DNA of 42,127 bases, from NCBI GenBank assembly GCA_030745835.1, contig JASLNU010000116.1, forward strand, positions 1 to 42,127, in the 5' to 3' direction. A program made the translations under genes and the position numbers. The stretch is from GCA-2687515 sp002687515. GTDB lineage: Bacteria; Pseudomonadota; Alphaproteobacteria; Rhodospirillales; UBA2165. The notes under the pieces were generated by a model. The model was not told the origin of the DNA and ran no database searches. It saw nothing but the letters and a program-made list of their open reading frames with translations. How positions within the stretch are numbered: the stretch's first letter is position 1; the number at the start of each line of letters is the position of its first letter. Below, piece by piece: positions 34,009 through 42,127 of this stretch.

Positions 34009-35898
34009 TTACGGGCGTGACGCCGGTTCGATCGCCACCTGGTTAACCGAAACGCCAAGCCGATTACGCAGAGCCGCCGCCAGTTGGGCGGTCAAATCAC
34101 CGCCGATGCCCTGGTTCAATTGCTCGGCGATGCGCGCCACGCCTTCCTTATCGGCCAGCGGGTTGGCGCGCCGGATATCCTTCAAGACGGCGATCACCTG
34201 TTCCTCGCCGGCCTGGCTTGCCGCCGCGTCGCCGCGCCTGGCGCTGAATAAGGCGGCGACCAGATCACCCGGCAGGCGGCTTTGCAAACCTTCGCCGGTG
34301 CGCGTGAAAGGCTTGCTGGTCCGCACCTTAACGCCATGCGCCTTGGCCACCTCGGCGAGGCTTCTGCCGGATTTGATTTCGCCGAGCAGGGTTTCGGCCT
34401 TTTTGCCCGCCGCCTCGGCGCTTCTCTCGCGCAGCAGCGCCTCGGCGACCGCGGCCCTGACCCTGGCAAGCGGGCGCAGCGCCGGTTTCGTGACCTTATC
34501 CACATGCAGCATGAAATAGCCGCGCTCGCCGGCATCGACCAAGGCGCTGTCGGTATTCTCATCGGTCTCGAACAAGGTGCGCAGCACTTCCGCATCGAGA
34601 CCGGCGATTGCCTTGCCATTGTCATCGCTGCCGGCACGGCTGGCTCCCTTGATCCTTTTCGGCTTGAAACTCAACCCCCGGGCGGCTTCCACCAGGGTGG
34701 CGCCGCCGCCCATCGAATCCTCGAACTTGTTGGATAAATTGTAGAGCGCATCGACCGCCAATTCCTTCGCGATTTCATTTTTCAACTGGGCGCGCACGTC
34801 TTCGAATTTGCTCTGCTTGGCCGGGCTGACATCGGTGACTTTCAGGATATGCCAGCCGAGCACCGTCTTGACCGGCTGGCTGAACGCGCCTTTGCCCAAG
34901 CCAAAGGCGGCATCGGCCAATTCGGGCAGCGGCACCTGGGCGCGCGACAACTCGCCGAGATCGAGGCTCGCCGGATCCGCCTTGGCGGTTTCCTTGGCGA
35001 CCTTGTCAAAATCGCCTCCGGAACCGAGTTCGCCGTGCACTTTCCTGGCAAGCTCCTCGGTGGCGACCAGGATTTGCTTGATTTTTCGCCGTTCCGGCTG
35101 GCTGAATTCGTTCAAACGTTCGTCATAGGCGGCGCGGATTTTTTCTTCCGCGACCGCGACCTCATCCAACACATCCTCGATCTGCAGCCTGACAAGGGTG
35201 AAATCCCGGAACTCCGGCGCCGTGAAGCGGGCGGCATTGTCTTTGTGGTATTTGGCAATCTCGCCTTCCGTCGGCGCGGCAACGGTTGCCAGCTTTTTAT
35301 TGGCAATGCTGACCACCTCGGCGATGCGGCGCTCCATCCGATAGGCGTGAATGGCGTTGACCAGGGTTTTGGGCGCCGTTTGTCCGCTTGCGATACCGCT
35401 CAATAGCTGGGTGTGCATCATATCGGCGCGGAAAATTTCGATAAAGGCGCCCTCGCTGTAGCCGTTGTCGTACATGATACGGTTGAACCGGTCGCGGTTG
35501 AACAGGCCGCTCGCGCCTTGAAAACGCGCATCGGTTTTAATCTCGCGGGCAATCGTGTCCTCGGCGACAAACAGTCCCAAATCGCGGGCGCCCTCGACGA
35601 ACACGGCGCTCTGCACCATGCTTTCCAGCACCCGTTGGTTGACCCCCATGGCGCGCAGCTGTTCGTCGGTTAGGGCATCTCCCAAGGCGCGGCGCAGACG
35701 CGATGTCTGCCGGCGCACCTCGGCATCATATTCACGGCGGGGAATCTCGGTTTCGCCCACCGTGGCCACCGTATTGCCGCCGCCGGCGCCGAAATTCAAT
35801 TGATCGCCGATTCCCCAAACGGCGAAACTGAGAACCAGGATGACAAGCAATATCTTGGCGCCAATGGATATCAGTGCTTCGCGAAAACTTCCGAACAT
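34009..35898 (-). CDS. ppiD: PpiD/SurA-type peptidyl-prolyl isomerase, membrane-anchored
   Basis: Periplasmic folding factor at the exit of the Sec translocon. A short cytoplasmic N terminus (MFGSFREALIS) precedes one transmembrane helix at about 13-31, followed by the SurA-like N domain (about 45-240), a parvulin-type rotamase domain (about 260-360, ending GWHILKVTDV) and a long C-terminal region. 629 residues matches PpiD. Parvulin activity is not certain, as PpiD domains are often inactive. It is the first gene of a ppiD-trpE unit. Confidence 0.92.
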   Translation of the reverse strand: MFGSFREALISIGAKILLVILVLSFAVWGIGDQLNFGAGGGNTVATVGETEIPRREYDAEVRRQTSRLRRALGDALTDEQLRAMGVNQRVLESMVQSAVFVEGARDLGLFVAEDTIAREIKTDARFQGASGLFNRDRFNRIMYDNGYSEGAFIEIFRADMMHTQLLSGIASGQTAPKTLVNAIHAYRMERRIAEVVSIANKKLATVAAPTEGEIAKYHKDNAARFTAPEFRDFTLVRLQIEDVLDEVAVAEEKIRAAYDERLNEFSQPERRKIKQILVATEELARKVHGELGSGGDFDKVAKETAKADPASLDLGELSRAQVPLPELADAAFGLGKGAFSQPVKTVLGWHILKVTDVSPAKQSKFEDVRAQLKNEIAKELAVDALYNLSNKFEDSMGGGATLVEAARGLSFKPKRIKGASRAGSDDNGKAIAGLDAEVLRTLFETDENTDSALVDAGERGYFMLHVDKVTKPALRPLARVRAAVAEALLRERSAEAAGKKAETLLGEIKSGRSLAEVAKAHGVKVRTSKPFTRTGEGLQSRLPGDLVAALFSARRGDAAASQAGEEQVIAVLKDIRRANPLADKEGVARIAEQLNQGIGGDLTAQLAAALRNRLGVSVNQVAIEPASRP

Positions 35899-36524
35899 TT
35901 CTTGGTCCCAGTCCGATGCCGTTTACGGCAGCCTATTGAAAGGCGATTTCAAGTCCAATATATCGCCGCCGCCGGCGGCGGCGGCATCATAAGAGCGTGA
36001 TCGGCCCGCCGCAACACTGGAGCCAGATTTAGAAAATCCCCATGCGCGTTGCGCCCATTGTGCGACAGTTTTCAGAAAAAAATGGCATGGACATGACGGT
36101 CATTTATGGACATTCATGGACATCCACGGACATTTCCCGAAGTTTTTCACCACAGAGATCACAGAGGTCACAGAGATCTTTTTCGCGCGAAGTGCATTAT
36201 TCCTTCTCTGTGACCTCTGTGCCCTCTGTGGTAATTCTTTGTCTTTTGCGACACATTTCCCAAAAATCCACCATACCGTTTCATCATCATTGCTACCGTT
36301 TCATACCTTTTCCTACCGGTTTTTCCGGACTAAGTGGCCTGTTCGCGCGCCATATCCAAGATGAAAAGAGCTAAACGCTATATAGAACAAAAGCAGATCA
36401 CCGCAAGGGCAATCGCACCAGGCAAGCCACTAAAAGTAAACTGTCACCGATTTAAATCTGGATTATTTCCCGGCTTGCCCATATGTGGTCAGACGGTCCG
36501 GGTTGTGCTATTGAACGCTTGAGC
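35899..36524. other. Gene-free 626-bp region between ppiD and tpiA
   Basis: No supported gene. It holds a 20-base perfect CG-rich palindrome (35964-35983) just upstream of ppiD, a run of GGACAT repeats (four copies between 36088 and 36133), the long inverted repeat listed separately, and an A/T-richer stretch before tpiA with TACCGTTTCAT twice (36274-36302). Short open frames on the plus strand translate to repetitive TTEITEVTEI-like peptides known as spurious products of such repeats. Confidence 0.7.
36150..36231. repeat. Long inverted repeat of CACAGAG units
   Basis: Two 27-base arms (36150-36176 and 36205-36231) are reverse complements apart from two positions, around a 28-base loop. Each arm is itself three CACAGAG-type units. 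This matches a dispersed intergenic repeat type seen in many environmental bacterial genomes (recognised from memory). Confidence 0.88.
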
Positions 36525-37289
36525 ATGAGCCAGCAGCGCACACCACTGATCGCCGGTAATTGGAAGATGAACGGCCGCCTCGAAGATGGGGCCGAGCGCG
36601 CCGAGGATCTCGCCGGGCGGATGCAAGCCAAGGGCGGCGGTGGCTTCCAGATGCTGCTTTGCCCGCCCGCCACCCTCCTTACCGCCGTCGGCGCCGCCAT
36701 TGCCGATAGCGGTATATTCCTCGGCGCCCAGGACTGCCATTTCAATGACTCCGGCGCCCACACCGGCGATATTTCAGCCGCGATGCTGGCCGATCTTGGT
36801 TGCAGCCACGTCATCGTCGGCCATTCGGAACGCCGCGCCGACCATGGCGAAAACGATGCCTTGGTGAATGCCAAAGCGGCGGCGGCCATCGCCGCAGGCC
36901 TGATCGCCATCGTCTGCGTCGGCGAAACCGAAGCCCAGCGCGATGCCGGCGAAACCAACCAAGTGGTCGCCGGCCAAGCTCGGGGTTCGGTTCCGGATGG
37001 CGCAAATGCCGGCAACTTGGTGATCGCCTACGAGCCGGTCTGGGCGATCGGCACCGGACGCACGCCGACCGCCGCCGAGGTTCAGGCCGTGCATGCCATG
37101 ATCCGCGCCACCATGGCCGGTATAACCAACGATCAGACGGCGGCGGGCTGCCGTATCCTTTATGGCGGTTCAGTGAAGCCGGGCAATGCCGCCGAGCTGT
37201 TGTCGCTGGCCGATGTCGACGGCGGCCTGGTCGGCGGCGCCAGCCTGTCGGCGGACGATTTCTGGGCCATCGCCACAGCCGCCGGCTAG
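36525..37289 (+). CDS. tpiA: Triose-phosphate isomerase
   Basis: Interconverts dihydroxyacetone phosphate and glyceraldehyde 3-phosphate in glycolysis and gluconeogenesis. TIM motifs: PLIAGNWKMNG (catalytic Lys), VIVGHSERR (electrophilic His), AYEPVWAIGTGRTP (catalytic Glu and flexible loop), RILYGGSVKPGNA and GGLVGGASL. The ATG at 36525 gives 254 residues; the in-frame ATG at 36483 would add an unconserved leader. No strong Shine-Dalgarno. It heads the tpiA-secG-pyrG-kdsA-eno run. Confidence 0.97.
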   Translation: MSQQRTPLIAGNWKMNGRLEDGAERAEDLAGRMQAKGGGGFQMLLCPPATLLTAVGAAIADSGIFLGAQDCHFNDSGAHTGDISAAMLADLGCSHVIVGHSERRADHGENDALVNAKAAAAIAAGLIAIVCVGETEAQRDAGETNQVVAGQARGSVPDGANAGNLVIAYEPVWAIGTGRTPTAAEVQAVHAMIRATMAGITNDQTAAGCRILYGGSVKPGNAAELLSLADVDGGLVGGASLSADDFWAIATAAG

Positions 37290-37360
37290 GCCCCAAATAG
37301 AGCCGCCGGCTGAACGATTTACGGAGTTCCAGCCGTCAATATGGGCCGGGCGCGATGGCT

Positions 37361-37628
37361 AATACGCCCCAGCGGAAGTCCCGACCCCCTACGATCGCTT
37401 TTCCCGTTTCCCCGGTAGGAGGGGAGGGCGCGGGCGATGCGGTGCCCATCGGCAAGCCCTTCCGACACCCCGGGGGACGGGAAAAGCGACCCTTCGGGCG
37501 GCCTTCCGAGGCCCCCGGACCGCGTTGCGCGGGTCTTGTGATGCGCCAGCATCACGGCGTCCCACGCGCCTCGCCGGATGACCCCGGAAGGCCGTCGTAG
37601 GGGGTCGGGACTTCCGCTGGGGCGTATT
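37361..37628. mobile_element. 268-bp inverted-repeat element (MITE-like)
   Basis: The ends are perfect 34-base inverted repeats (37361-37394 and 37595-37628), starting AATACGCCCCAGCGG and ending in its complement. Inside are further dyads: TCGCTTTTCCCGT at 37395-37407 with its exact complement at 37477-37489, and GGCCTTCCG at 37500-37508 with CGGAAGGCC at 37585-37593. No transposase-sized frame is present and no clear target duplication was found. It occupies most of the 399-base gap between tpiA and secG. It could be a non-autonomous mobile element or a structured RNA locus. Confidence 0.7.
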
Positions 37629-37688
37629 GGACTTGCACATTGGCGATTGGCGACCTAGATAAGCGCTCTCGCCAACGTGGGACAGACC

Positions 37689-38048
37689 ATGACCGCCGTT
37701 CTTATCGTCATTCACCTGATTCTGGCCATCGCCATGATCTTCATCATCCTGATCCAACAGAGCGAGGGTGGTTTGGGCGGCCTTGGCGGCGGTGGCGGCG
37801 GCGGCGGCATGGGTGGTTTTATGACCGGACGGGCGACCGCCAACCTGTTGACCCGGGTGACGGCGGTGTTGGCCGCCTTGTTCATGGCCACCAGCCTGAC
37901 CCTGGCGATCCTTGCCGACAGCGGCCGCGAACGTGGCTCGATCCTCGACCGCGGCACCCCGCCGCCGGCGAATCAGCAACAGGCTCCGTCCGCGCCGGGC
38001 CTGCCGCAGGTTCCTTCGCTGCCCAAGGCACCGGCGCCATCCAAGTAA
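37689..38048 (+). CDS. secG: Protein translocase subunit SecG
   Basis: Small partner of SecYE in the inner-membrane translocon. Two transmembrane helices (about residues 2-22 and 52-75) flank the conserved loop LIQQSEGGLGGLGG and an eight-glycine run (34-40). The C terminus is a Pro/Ala-rich tail. The ATG at 37689 fits the family start (MTAVLIVIHL), with GGGACAG just upstream; a GTG at 37677 is less likely. 119 residues. It lies between tpiA and pyrG, the usual order. Confidence 0.94.
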   Translation: MTAVLIVIHLILAIAMIFIILIQQSEGGLGGLGGGGGGGGMGGFMTGRATANLLTRVTAVLAALFMATSLTLAILADSGRERGSILDRGTPPPANQQQAPSAPGLPQVPSLPKAPAPSK

Positions 38049-38142
38049 AAAATCCCGGCATTCCAACGATTTAGAAAATAATTGCCGGATATGGCCTCAA
38101 CTGCCTTTTTACCGGGCTGTTGATGATGTACAACGCCGGTCC

Positions 38143-39768
38143 ATGACGCGTTTCGTATTTATCACCGGCGGCGTGGTTTCCTCACTCGGTAAAGGCTTGG
38201 CATCGGCGGCGCTGGCTTCGCTCTTGCAGGCGCGCGGATTCAAGGTCCGTTTGCGTAAACTGGACCCCTATATCAATGTCGATCCGGGCACCATGAGCCC
38301 CTACCAGCATGGCGAGGTCTATGTCACCGACGACGGCGCCGAGACCGACCTCGACCTCGGCCACTATGAGCGCTTTACCGGGGTCAGCGCGCGCCGCACC
38401 GACAACGTCACCACCGGCCAGATCTATTCCAAGGTGATCGCCAAGGAACGGCGCGGCGAATATCTCGGCGCCACCATCCAGGTGATTCCACACATCACCG
38501 ACGCGATCAAGGAATTCGTGCTTTCCGATATCGAGGACGAGGATTTCGTGCTCTGCGAAATCGGCGGCACGGTCGGCGATATCGAGGGCTTGCCGTTCCT
38601 AGAAGCGATCCGCCAGCTCGGCAACGAACTGGGCCGCGAGCGCGCCATGTATGTGCACCTGACCCTGTTGCCCTATATCGCGGCGGCCGGCGAATTGAAG
38701 ACCAAGCCGACCCAGCATTCGGTCAAGGAACTCCTCAGCCTCGGTATCCAGCCGGATCTGTTGCTGTGCCGTTCCGAACATGAATTTTCCGATAGCGACC
38801 GCAAAAAAATCGCCTTGTTCTGCAACGTTCGGGGCGACGCCGTTGTTCCGGCGCTGGATGTGAAATCGATCTATCAGGTGCCCATCGCCTATCACAAACA
38901 AGGGCTCGACGACCAGGTTTTCAAGCATTTCGGCATCGATGTGCCGGCACCCGACCTCGGCCGCTGGGAGTATATTTCCGAGCGCGCGCTGGCGCCGGAG
39001 GGCGAGGTGGCGATCGCCATCGTCGGCAAATATACCGGCCTCAAGGATGCCTATAAATCGCTCGCCGAGGCTCTTGCCCATGGCGGCATCGCCAACAATG
39101 TGCGGGTCAAGTTGAAATGGCTGGAATCGGAAATTTTCGAAAATTCCCACACCGTCGAGCATCTCGAAGACGTGCATGGAATCCTGGTTCCCGGCGGTTT
39201 CGGCGAGCGCGGCGCCGAAGGCAAGATCATGGCCGCAAAATTCGCCCGCGAACGTGATGTGCCCTATTTCGGCATTTGTTTCGGCATGCAGATGGCGGTG
39301 GTCGAAGCGGCGCGCAATCTGGCCGGCATCGAAGGCGCCGGCACCACCGAGTTCGGCCCCTGCGACGACCCGGTGGTCGGCTTGATGACCGAATGGGAAA
39401 ATAAAGGCAGCATCGAACAGCGCCACGAAGACAGCGACAAGGGCGGCACCATGCGCCTCGGCGCCTATGATTGTGAACTCGGCGACAACAGCCGGGTCAG
39501 GCGCATTTACGGCGGCGAAGCGATTTCCGAGCGCCACCGCCACCGCTACGAGGTGAATATCGCCTATGAGGCCCAATTGGCCGGCGCCGGGCTGGTATTT
39601 TCCGGCAAATCACCGGACGGCGTGTTGCCGGAAATCGTCGAAATTCCGGACCATCCCTGGTTCATCGGCGTGCAGTTCCACCCCGAACTGAAATCGCGCC
39701 CCTTCGATCCGCACCCGCTGTTCACCGATTTCATCCGCGCCGCGGTGGATCAGAGCCGGCTGGTGTAG
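38143..39768 (+). CDS. pyrG: CTP synthase
   Basis: Aminates UTP to CTP using glutamine. The N-terminal synthetase domain (residues 1-265) starts MTRFVFITGGVVSSLGKG and has KLDPYINVDPGTMSPYQHGEV as landmarks (DPYINVD, MSPYQHGE). The C-terminal class I amidotransferase domain has the nucleophile in FGICFGMQ and the partner histidine and glutamate in VQFHPEL. 541 residues, normal. The ATG at 38143 is fixed by the conserved N terminus, though the Shine-Dalgarno is weak. Confidence 0.97.
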   Translation: MTRFVFITGGVVSSLGKGLASAALASLLQARGFKVRLRKLDPYINVDPGTMSPYQHGEVYVTDDGAETDLDLGHYERFTGVSARRTDNVTTGQIYSKVIAKERRGEYLGATIQVIPHITDAIKEFVLSDIEDEDFVLCEIGGTVGDIEGLPFLEAIRQLGNELGRERAMYVHLTLLPYIAAAGELKTKPTQHSVKELLSLGIQPDLLLCRSEHEFSDSDRKKIALFCNVRGDAVVPALDVKSIYQVPIAYHKQGLDDQVFKHFGIDVPAPDLGRWEYISERALAPEGEVAIAIVGKYTGLKDAYKSLAEALAHGGIANNVRVKLKWLESEIFENSHTVEHLEDVHGILVPGGFGERGAEGKIMAAKFARERDVPYFGICFGMQMAVVEAARNLAGIEGAGTTEFGPCDDPVVGLMTEWENKGSIEQRHEDSDKGGTMRLGAYDCELGDNSRVRRIYGGEAISERHRHRYEVNIAYEAQLAGAGLVFSGKSPDGVLPEIVEIPDHPWFIGVQFHPELKSRPFDPHPLFTDFIRAAVDQSRLV

Positions 39769-39777
39769 GGGATTCTT

Positions 39778-40623
39778 ATGACCACACCCAACCATGTCAG
39801 CGCCGGTTCGGTCAGCTTCGGCAACGATCTGCCGCTCGCCCTGATCGCCGGGCCGTGCGTCATGGAAAGCCGCGACCACGCCATGAAAATGGCCGAATCC
39901 TTGGCGGAACTGGCGAAATCCTTGGGTCTAGGCATCGTCTACAAATCATCCTTCGACAAGGCCAACCGCACCAGCATCGACAGCCACCGGGGCATGACGC
40001 TGGGCGAGGCGCTGCCGATCTTCGCCGAGATCAAGGAGACTTTCGGCTTGGCGGTACTCACCGACGTGCACACGGCGGAGCAATGCACCGAGCTGGCAAA
40101 TGTTATGGACGTGCTGCAAATTCCCGCCTTCCTCTGCCGCCAGACCGATCTACTGGTAGCCGCCGGCGAAACCGGGTTGCCGCTCAACATCAAGAAGGGA
40201 CAGTTCCTGGCGCCCTGGGACATGGCCAACGTGGTCGCCAAGGTGGAAAGCACCGGCAACCGCAATGCCATGCTCTGCGAACGCGGCGCCAGCTTCGGCT
40301 ACAACACCCTGGTCTCCGACATGCGTTCGCTGCCGGTTCTGGCCCGCGGCGGTCACCCGGTGATCTTCGATGCCACCCACAGCGTCCAGCAGCCGGGCGG
40401 CGAGGGCACCGCGTCCGGCGGCCAGCGGGAATTCGCACCCGTCCTGGCCCGCGCCGCCGTCGCGGTCGGCGTCGCCGGCGTCTTCATCGAAACCCACGAC
40501 GACCCGGACACCGCGCCGAGCGACGGGATGAATATGATCAAAATTAACGAGTTAGAAAATATTATTAAGGTTCTTCAAGAACTTGATCAGACGGCGAAAT
40601 CGAATCCGCTGCCGCCCCTTTAG
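39778..40623 (+). CDS. kdsA: 2-dehydro-3-deoxyphosphooctonate aldolase (KDO 8-P synthase)
   Basis: Condenses PEP with arabinose 5-phosphate to make KDO 8-phosphate for the lipopolysaccharide inner core. Motifs: LIAGPCVMES, YKSSFDKANRTS, LTDVHTAEQ, IPAFLCRQTDLL, KKGQFLAPWDM, and FDATHSVQQPGG. 281 residues. The gene starts 9 bases after pyrG, which supplies the CTP later used to activate KDO, and functionally extends the lipid A cluster upstream. Confidence 0.96.
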   Translation: MTTPNHVSAGSVSFGNDLPLALIAGPCVMESRDHAMKMAESLAELAKSLGLGIVYKSSFDKANRTSIDSHRGMTLGEALPIFAEIKETFGLAVLTDVHTAEQCTELANVMDVLQIPAFLCRQTDLLVAAGETGLPLNIKKGQFLAPWDMANVVAKVESTGNRNAMLCERGASFGYNTLVSDMRSLPVLARGGHPVIFDATHSVQQPGGEGTASGGQREFAPVLARAAVAVGVAGVFIETHDDPDTAPSDGMNMIKINELENIIKVLQELDQTAKSNPLPPL

Positions 40624-40656
40624 GCGCATCTAACTGAATTTCCGAAAGGCATTACC

Positions 40657-41931
40657 ATGACCGCCATCGTCGATATCGCCGCCCGCGAGATTCTCGATTC
40701 CAGGGGCAATCCGACGATCGAGGTGGATGTGGTTCTGGAGACCGGATCGATGGGCCGGGCCGCCGTGCCGTCGGGCGCCTCGACCGGCATCCATGAAGCG
40801 GTCGAGCTGCGCGACGGCGATGAGAAGCGCTATGGCGGCAAGGGGGTGCAAAACGCCTGCTCCCATGTCAATGGCGAGATCTTCGAAACCATCTCCGGCT
40901 TCGACGCCGAGGACCAGCTGCATATCGACCGCACCCTGATCGCCCTCGACGGCTCTCCCAACAAATCGCGCCTCGGCGCCAACGCCATCCTCGGCGTCAG
41001 CCTGGCCGCCTGCAAGGCGGCGGCGGCCGAGGCGGCGCTGCCGCTCTACCGCTATATCGGCGGAACGCAAGCCTCCTTGCTGCCGGTGCCGATGATGAAC
41101 ATCATCAATGGCGGGGCGCATGCCGACAACCCCATCGATATCCAGGAATTCATGATCATGCCGGTCGGCGCGGCCAATGTTTCGGACGCCATCCGGATGG
41201 GCGCGGAAGTGTTCCAGGAGCTTAAATCAGGCCTCAAGGCGGCCGGCCACAACACCAATGTCGGCGACGAGGGCGGCTTCGCCCCAAACCTTGCCAGCGC
41301 CGACGAGGCCCTCGGCTTCATCATGAAATCGATCGAGGCGGCGGGCTACAGGCCGGGCGAAGACATCGTGCTCGCCCTCGACGCCGCGGCGAGCGAGTTT
41401 TTTGAAGGAGGCAAATACGAACTGGCCGGCGAGGGCAAGAGCCTGGATGCCGCCGGCATGGCCGAATATTACGCCGAACTGATCGCCAATTATCCGATCG
41501 TTTCGATCGAGGACGGATTGGCCGAAGACGATTGGGACGGCTGGCGGGCGCTGACCGAAGCCCTCGGCGCCAAGCTGCAGCTGGTCGGCGATGATATTTT
41601 CGTCACCAACCCGGCGCGCCTTGCCGACGGCATCGAGCGCGGCATCGCCAATTCGATCCTCATCAAGGTCAACCAGATCGGCACCCTGTCGGAAACCATG
41701 GAAGCCGTGGAAATGGCCCACAAGGCGGGCTACAGCGCCGTCATCTCGCACCGGTCGGGGGAAACCGAGGACGCCACCATCGCCGATATCGCGGTCGCCA
41801 CCAATGCCGGGCAGATCAAGACCGGCTCGCTCTCGCGCTCCGACCGGCTGGCCAAATACAACCAGCTGATCCGCATCGAGGAAGAACTCGGCCCCGAGGC
41901 CCGCTATGCGGGGCGGGCGGTTCTGCGCTAG
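40657..41931 (+). CDS. eno: Enolase
   Basis: Converts 2-phosphoglycerate to PEP; also part of RNA degradosomes in some bacteria. Landmarks: AREILDSRGNPTIEVD, PSGASTGIHEA, INGGAHADNPIDIQEFMI (as GGAHADN and DIQEFM), VGDEGGFAPN, SIEDGLAEDDW, LVGDDIFVTNP, and SHRSGETED followed by KTGSLSRSDR. 424 residues. The Shine-Dalgarno GAAAGG lies 7 bases before the ATG. It supplies PEP for the adjacent kdsA step. Confidence 0.97.
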   Translation: MTAIVDIAAREILDSRGNPTIEVDVVLETGSMGRAAVPSGASTGIHEAVELRDGDEKRYGGKGVQNACSHVNGEIFETISGFDAEDQLHIDRTLIALDGSPNKSRLGANAILGVSLAACKAAAAEAALPLYRYIGGTQASLLPVPMMNIINGGAHADNPIDIQEFMIMPVGAANVSDAIRMGAEVFQELKSGLKAAGHNTNVGDEGGFAPNLASADEALGFIMKSIEAAGYRPGEDIVLALDAAASEFFEGGKYELAGEGKSLDAAGMAEYYAELIANYPIVSIEDGLAEDDWDGWRALTEALGAKLQLVGDDIFVTNPARLADGIERGIANSILIKVNQIGTLSETMEAVEMAHKAGYSAVISHRSGETEDATIADIAVATNAGQIKTGSLSRSDRLAKYNQLIRIEEELGPEARYAGRAVLR

Positions 41932-42127
41932 AGCGGTTCCGGATAGATATAAATCAATTTGATGGGAACAAATCGGTTTTCTGGGTAGGCGCGGTGCGCG
42001 GCGCGATGCCTTCGCATCGGGCAAGCGCCGCAACGCCCCCGGGGAGCCGATTTGACCCACCGCAGGCCGGGTGCTTTTGACCCGTGGACGTCGTCGCACA
42101 TCTTTGCCGATGCCAATGCATCGCCAT
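41932..42127. repeat. Intergenic tail downstream of eno, repeat-like
   Basis: No gene is supported in the last 196 bases. The stretch opens with AGAGCGGTTCCGGATAG just after the eno stop and contains the hairpin CGATGCCTTCGCATCG (42003-42018). Its core (about 41989-42042) resembles the complementary core of the 268-bp element at 37361-37628. There is no clear intrinsic terminator with a T run. Confidence 0.4.

Noticed and set aside
36116..36364. Short plus-strand frame giving TTEITEVTEI-type peptide
   Set aside because: It is the translation of the CACAGAG inverted repeat, a known source of false proteins.
37355..37600. Plus- and minus-strand frames through the 268-bp element (TPQRKSRPP peptides)
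   Set aside because: They begin and end in the inverted repeats and have no ribosome-binding site; treated as repeat-derived.
41928..42116. 62-residue minus-strand frame after eno
   Set aside because: It lies in a repeat-like intergenic region, overlaps the eno stop and has no recognisable domain.

Overview
The window is a chromosomal segment of an alphaproteobacterium, most like the Rhodospirillales and relatives. The evidence is gene order and gene choice: rpsB-tsf-pyrH-frr-uppS-cdsA-dxr-rseP-bamA-skp-lpxD-fabZ-lpxA-lpxI-lpxB, LpxI rather than LpxH, trpGDC-moaC-moeA-lexA, ppiD-trpE, tpiA-secG-pyrG-kdsA-eno, and a GTTC-N7-GTTC type SOS box. No rRNA, tRNA, CRISPR array or intact insertion sequence was seen.

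Layout. (1) 1-2650, minus strand, accessory: a shortened TAXI-type solute-binding protein, then a two-piece redox/cAMP module (a multi-histidine membrane anchor resembling a diheme cytochrome b, and a [2Fe-2S] ferredoxin domain fused to a class III nucleotide cyclase). The pieces lie in overlapping frames where homologues are, as I recall, one polypeptide. (2) 2700-17566, plus strand: a long, tightly packed cluster for translation (S2, EF-Ts, RRF), UMP kinase, isoprenoid/undecaprenyl and phospholipid precursors (Dxr, UppS, CdsA), envelope proteolysis and outer-membrane assembly (RseP, BamA, Skp) and lipid A (LpxD, FabZ, LpxA, LpxI, LpxB). S2 carries a C-terminal tail made of nine perfect hexapeptide repeats. 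(3) 17563-20363, minus: citrate synthase and glutamyl-tRNA synthetase, with comEC divergent from gltX. (4) 22748-27862, minus: lexA with a self-regulatory SOS box on its promoter, and the coupled trpG-trpD-trpC-moaC-moeA genes. (5) 28077-32325, plus: a copper module (P1B-ATPase with four N-terminal YHS domains, a CueR-like regulator and a CueR-type operator) followed by a divergent polysaccharide deacetylase. This block separates trpG from trpE. (6) 32493-35898, minus: trpE and the periplasmic folding factor PpiD. (7) 35899-36524: a gene-free stretch with a long CACAGAG-type inverted repeat. (8) 36525-41931, plus: tpiA, secG, pyrG, kdsA, eno, interrupted between tpiA and secG by a 268-bp element bounded by 34-bp perfect inverted repeats. 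(9) 41932-42127: a repeat-like intergenic tail whose core resembles that element.

Most of the window is conserved housekeeping DNA. The parts worth a second look are the split cyclase, the S2 repeat tail, the quadruple-YHS copper ATPase placed inside a trp gene string, and the two intergenic repeat families. I found no convincing wholly new multi-gene system. Family assignments are from memory of protein families and visible motifs; no database search was possible.
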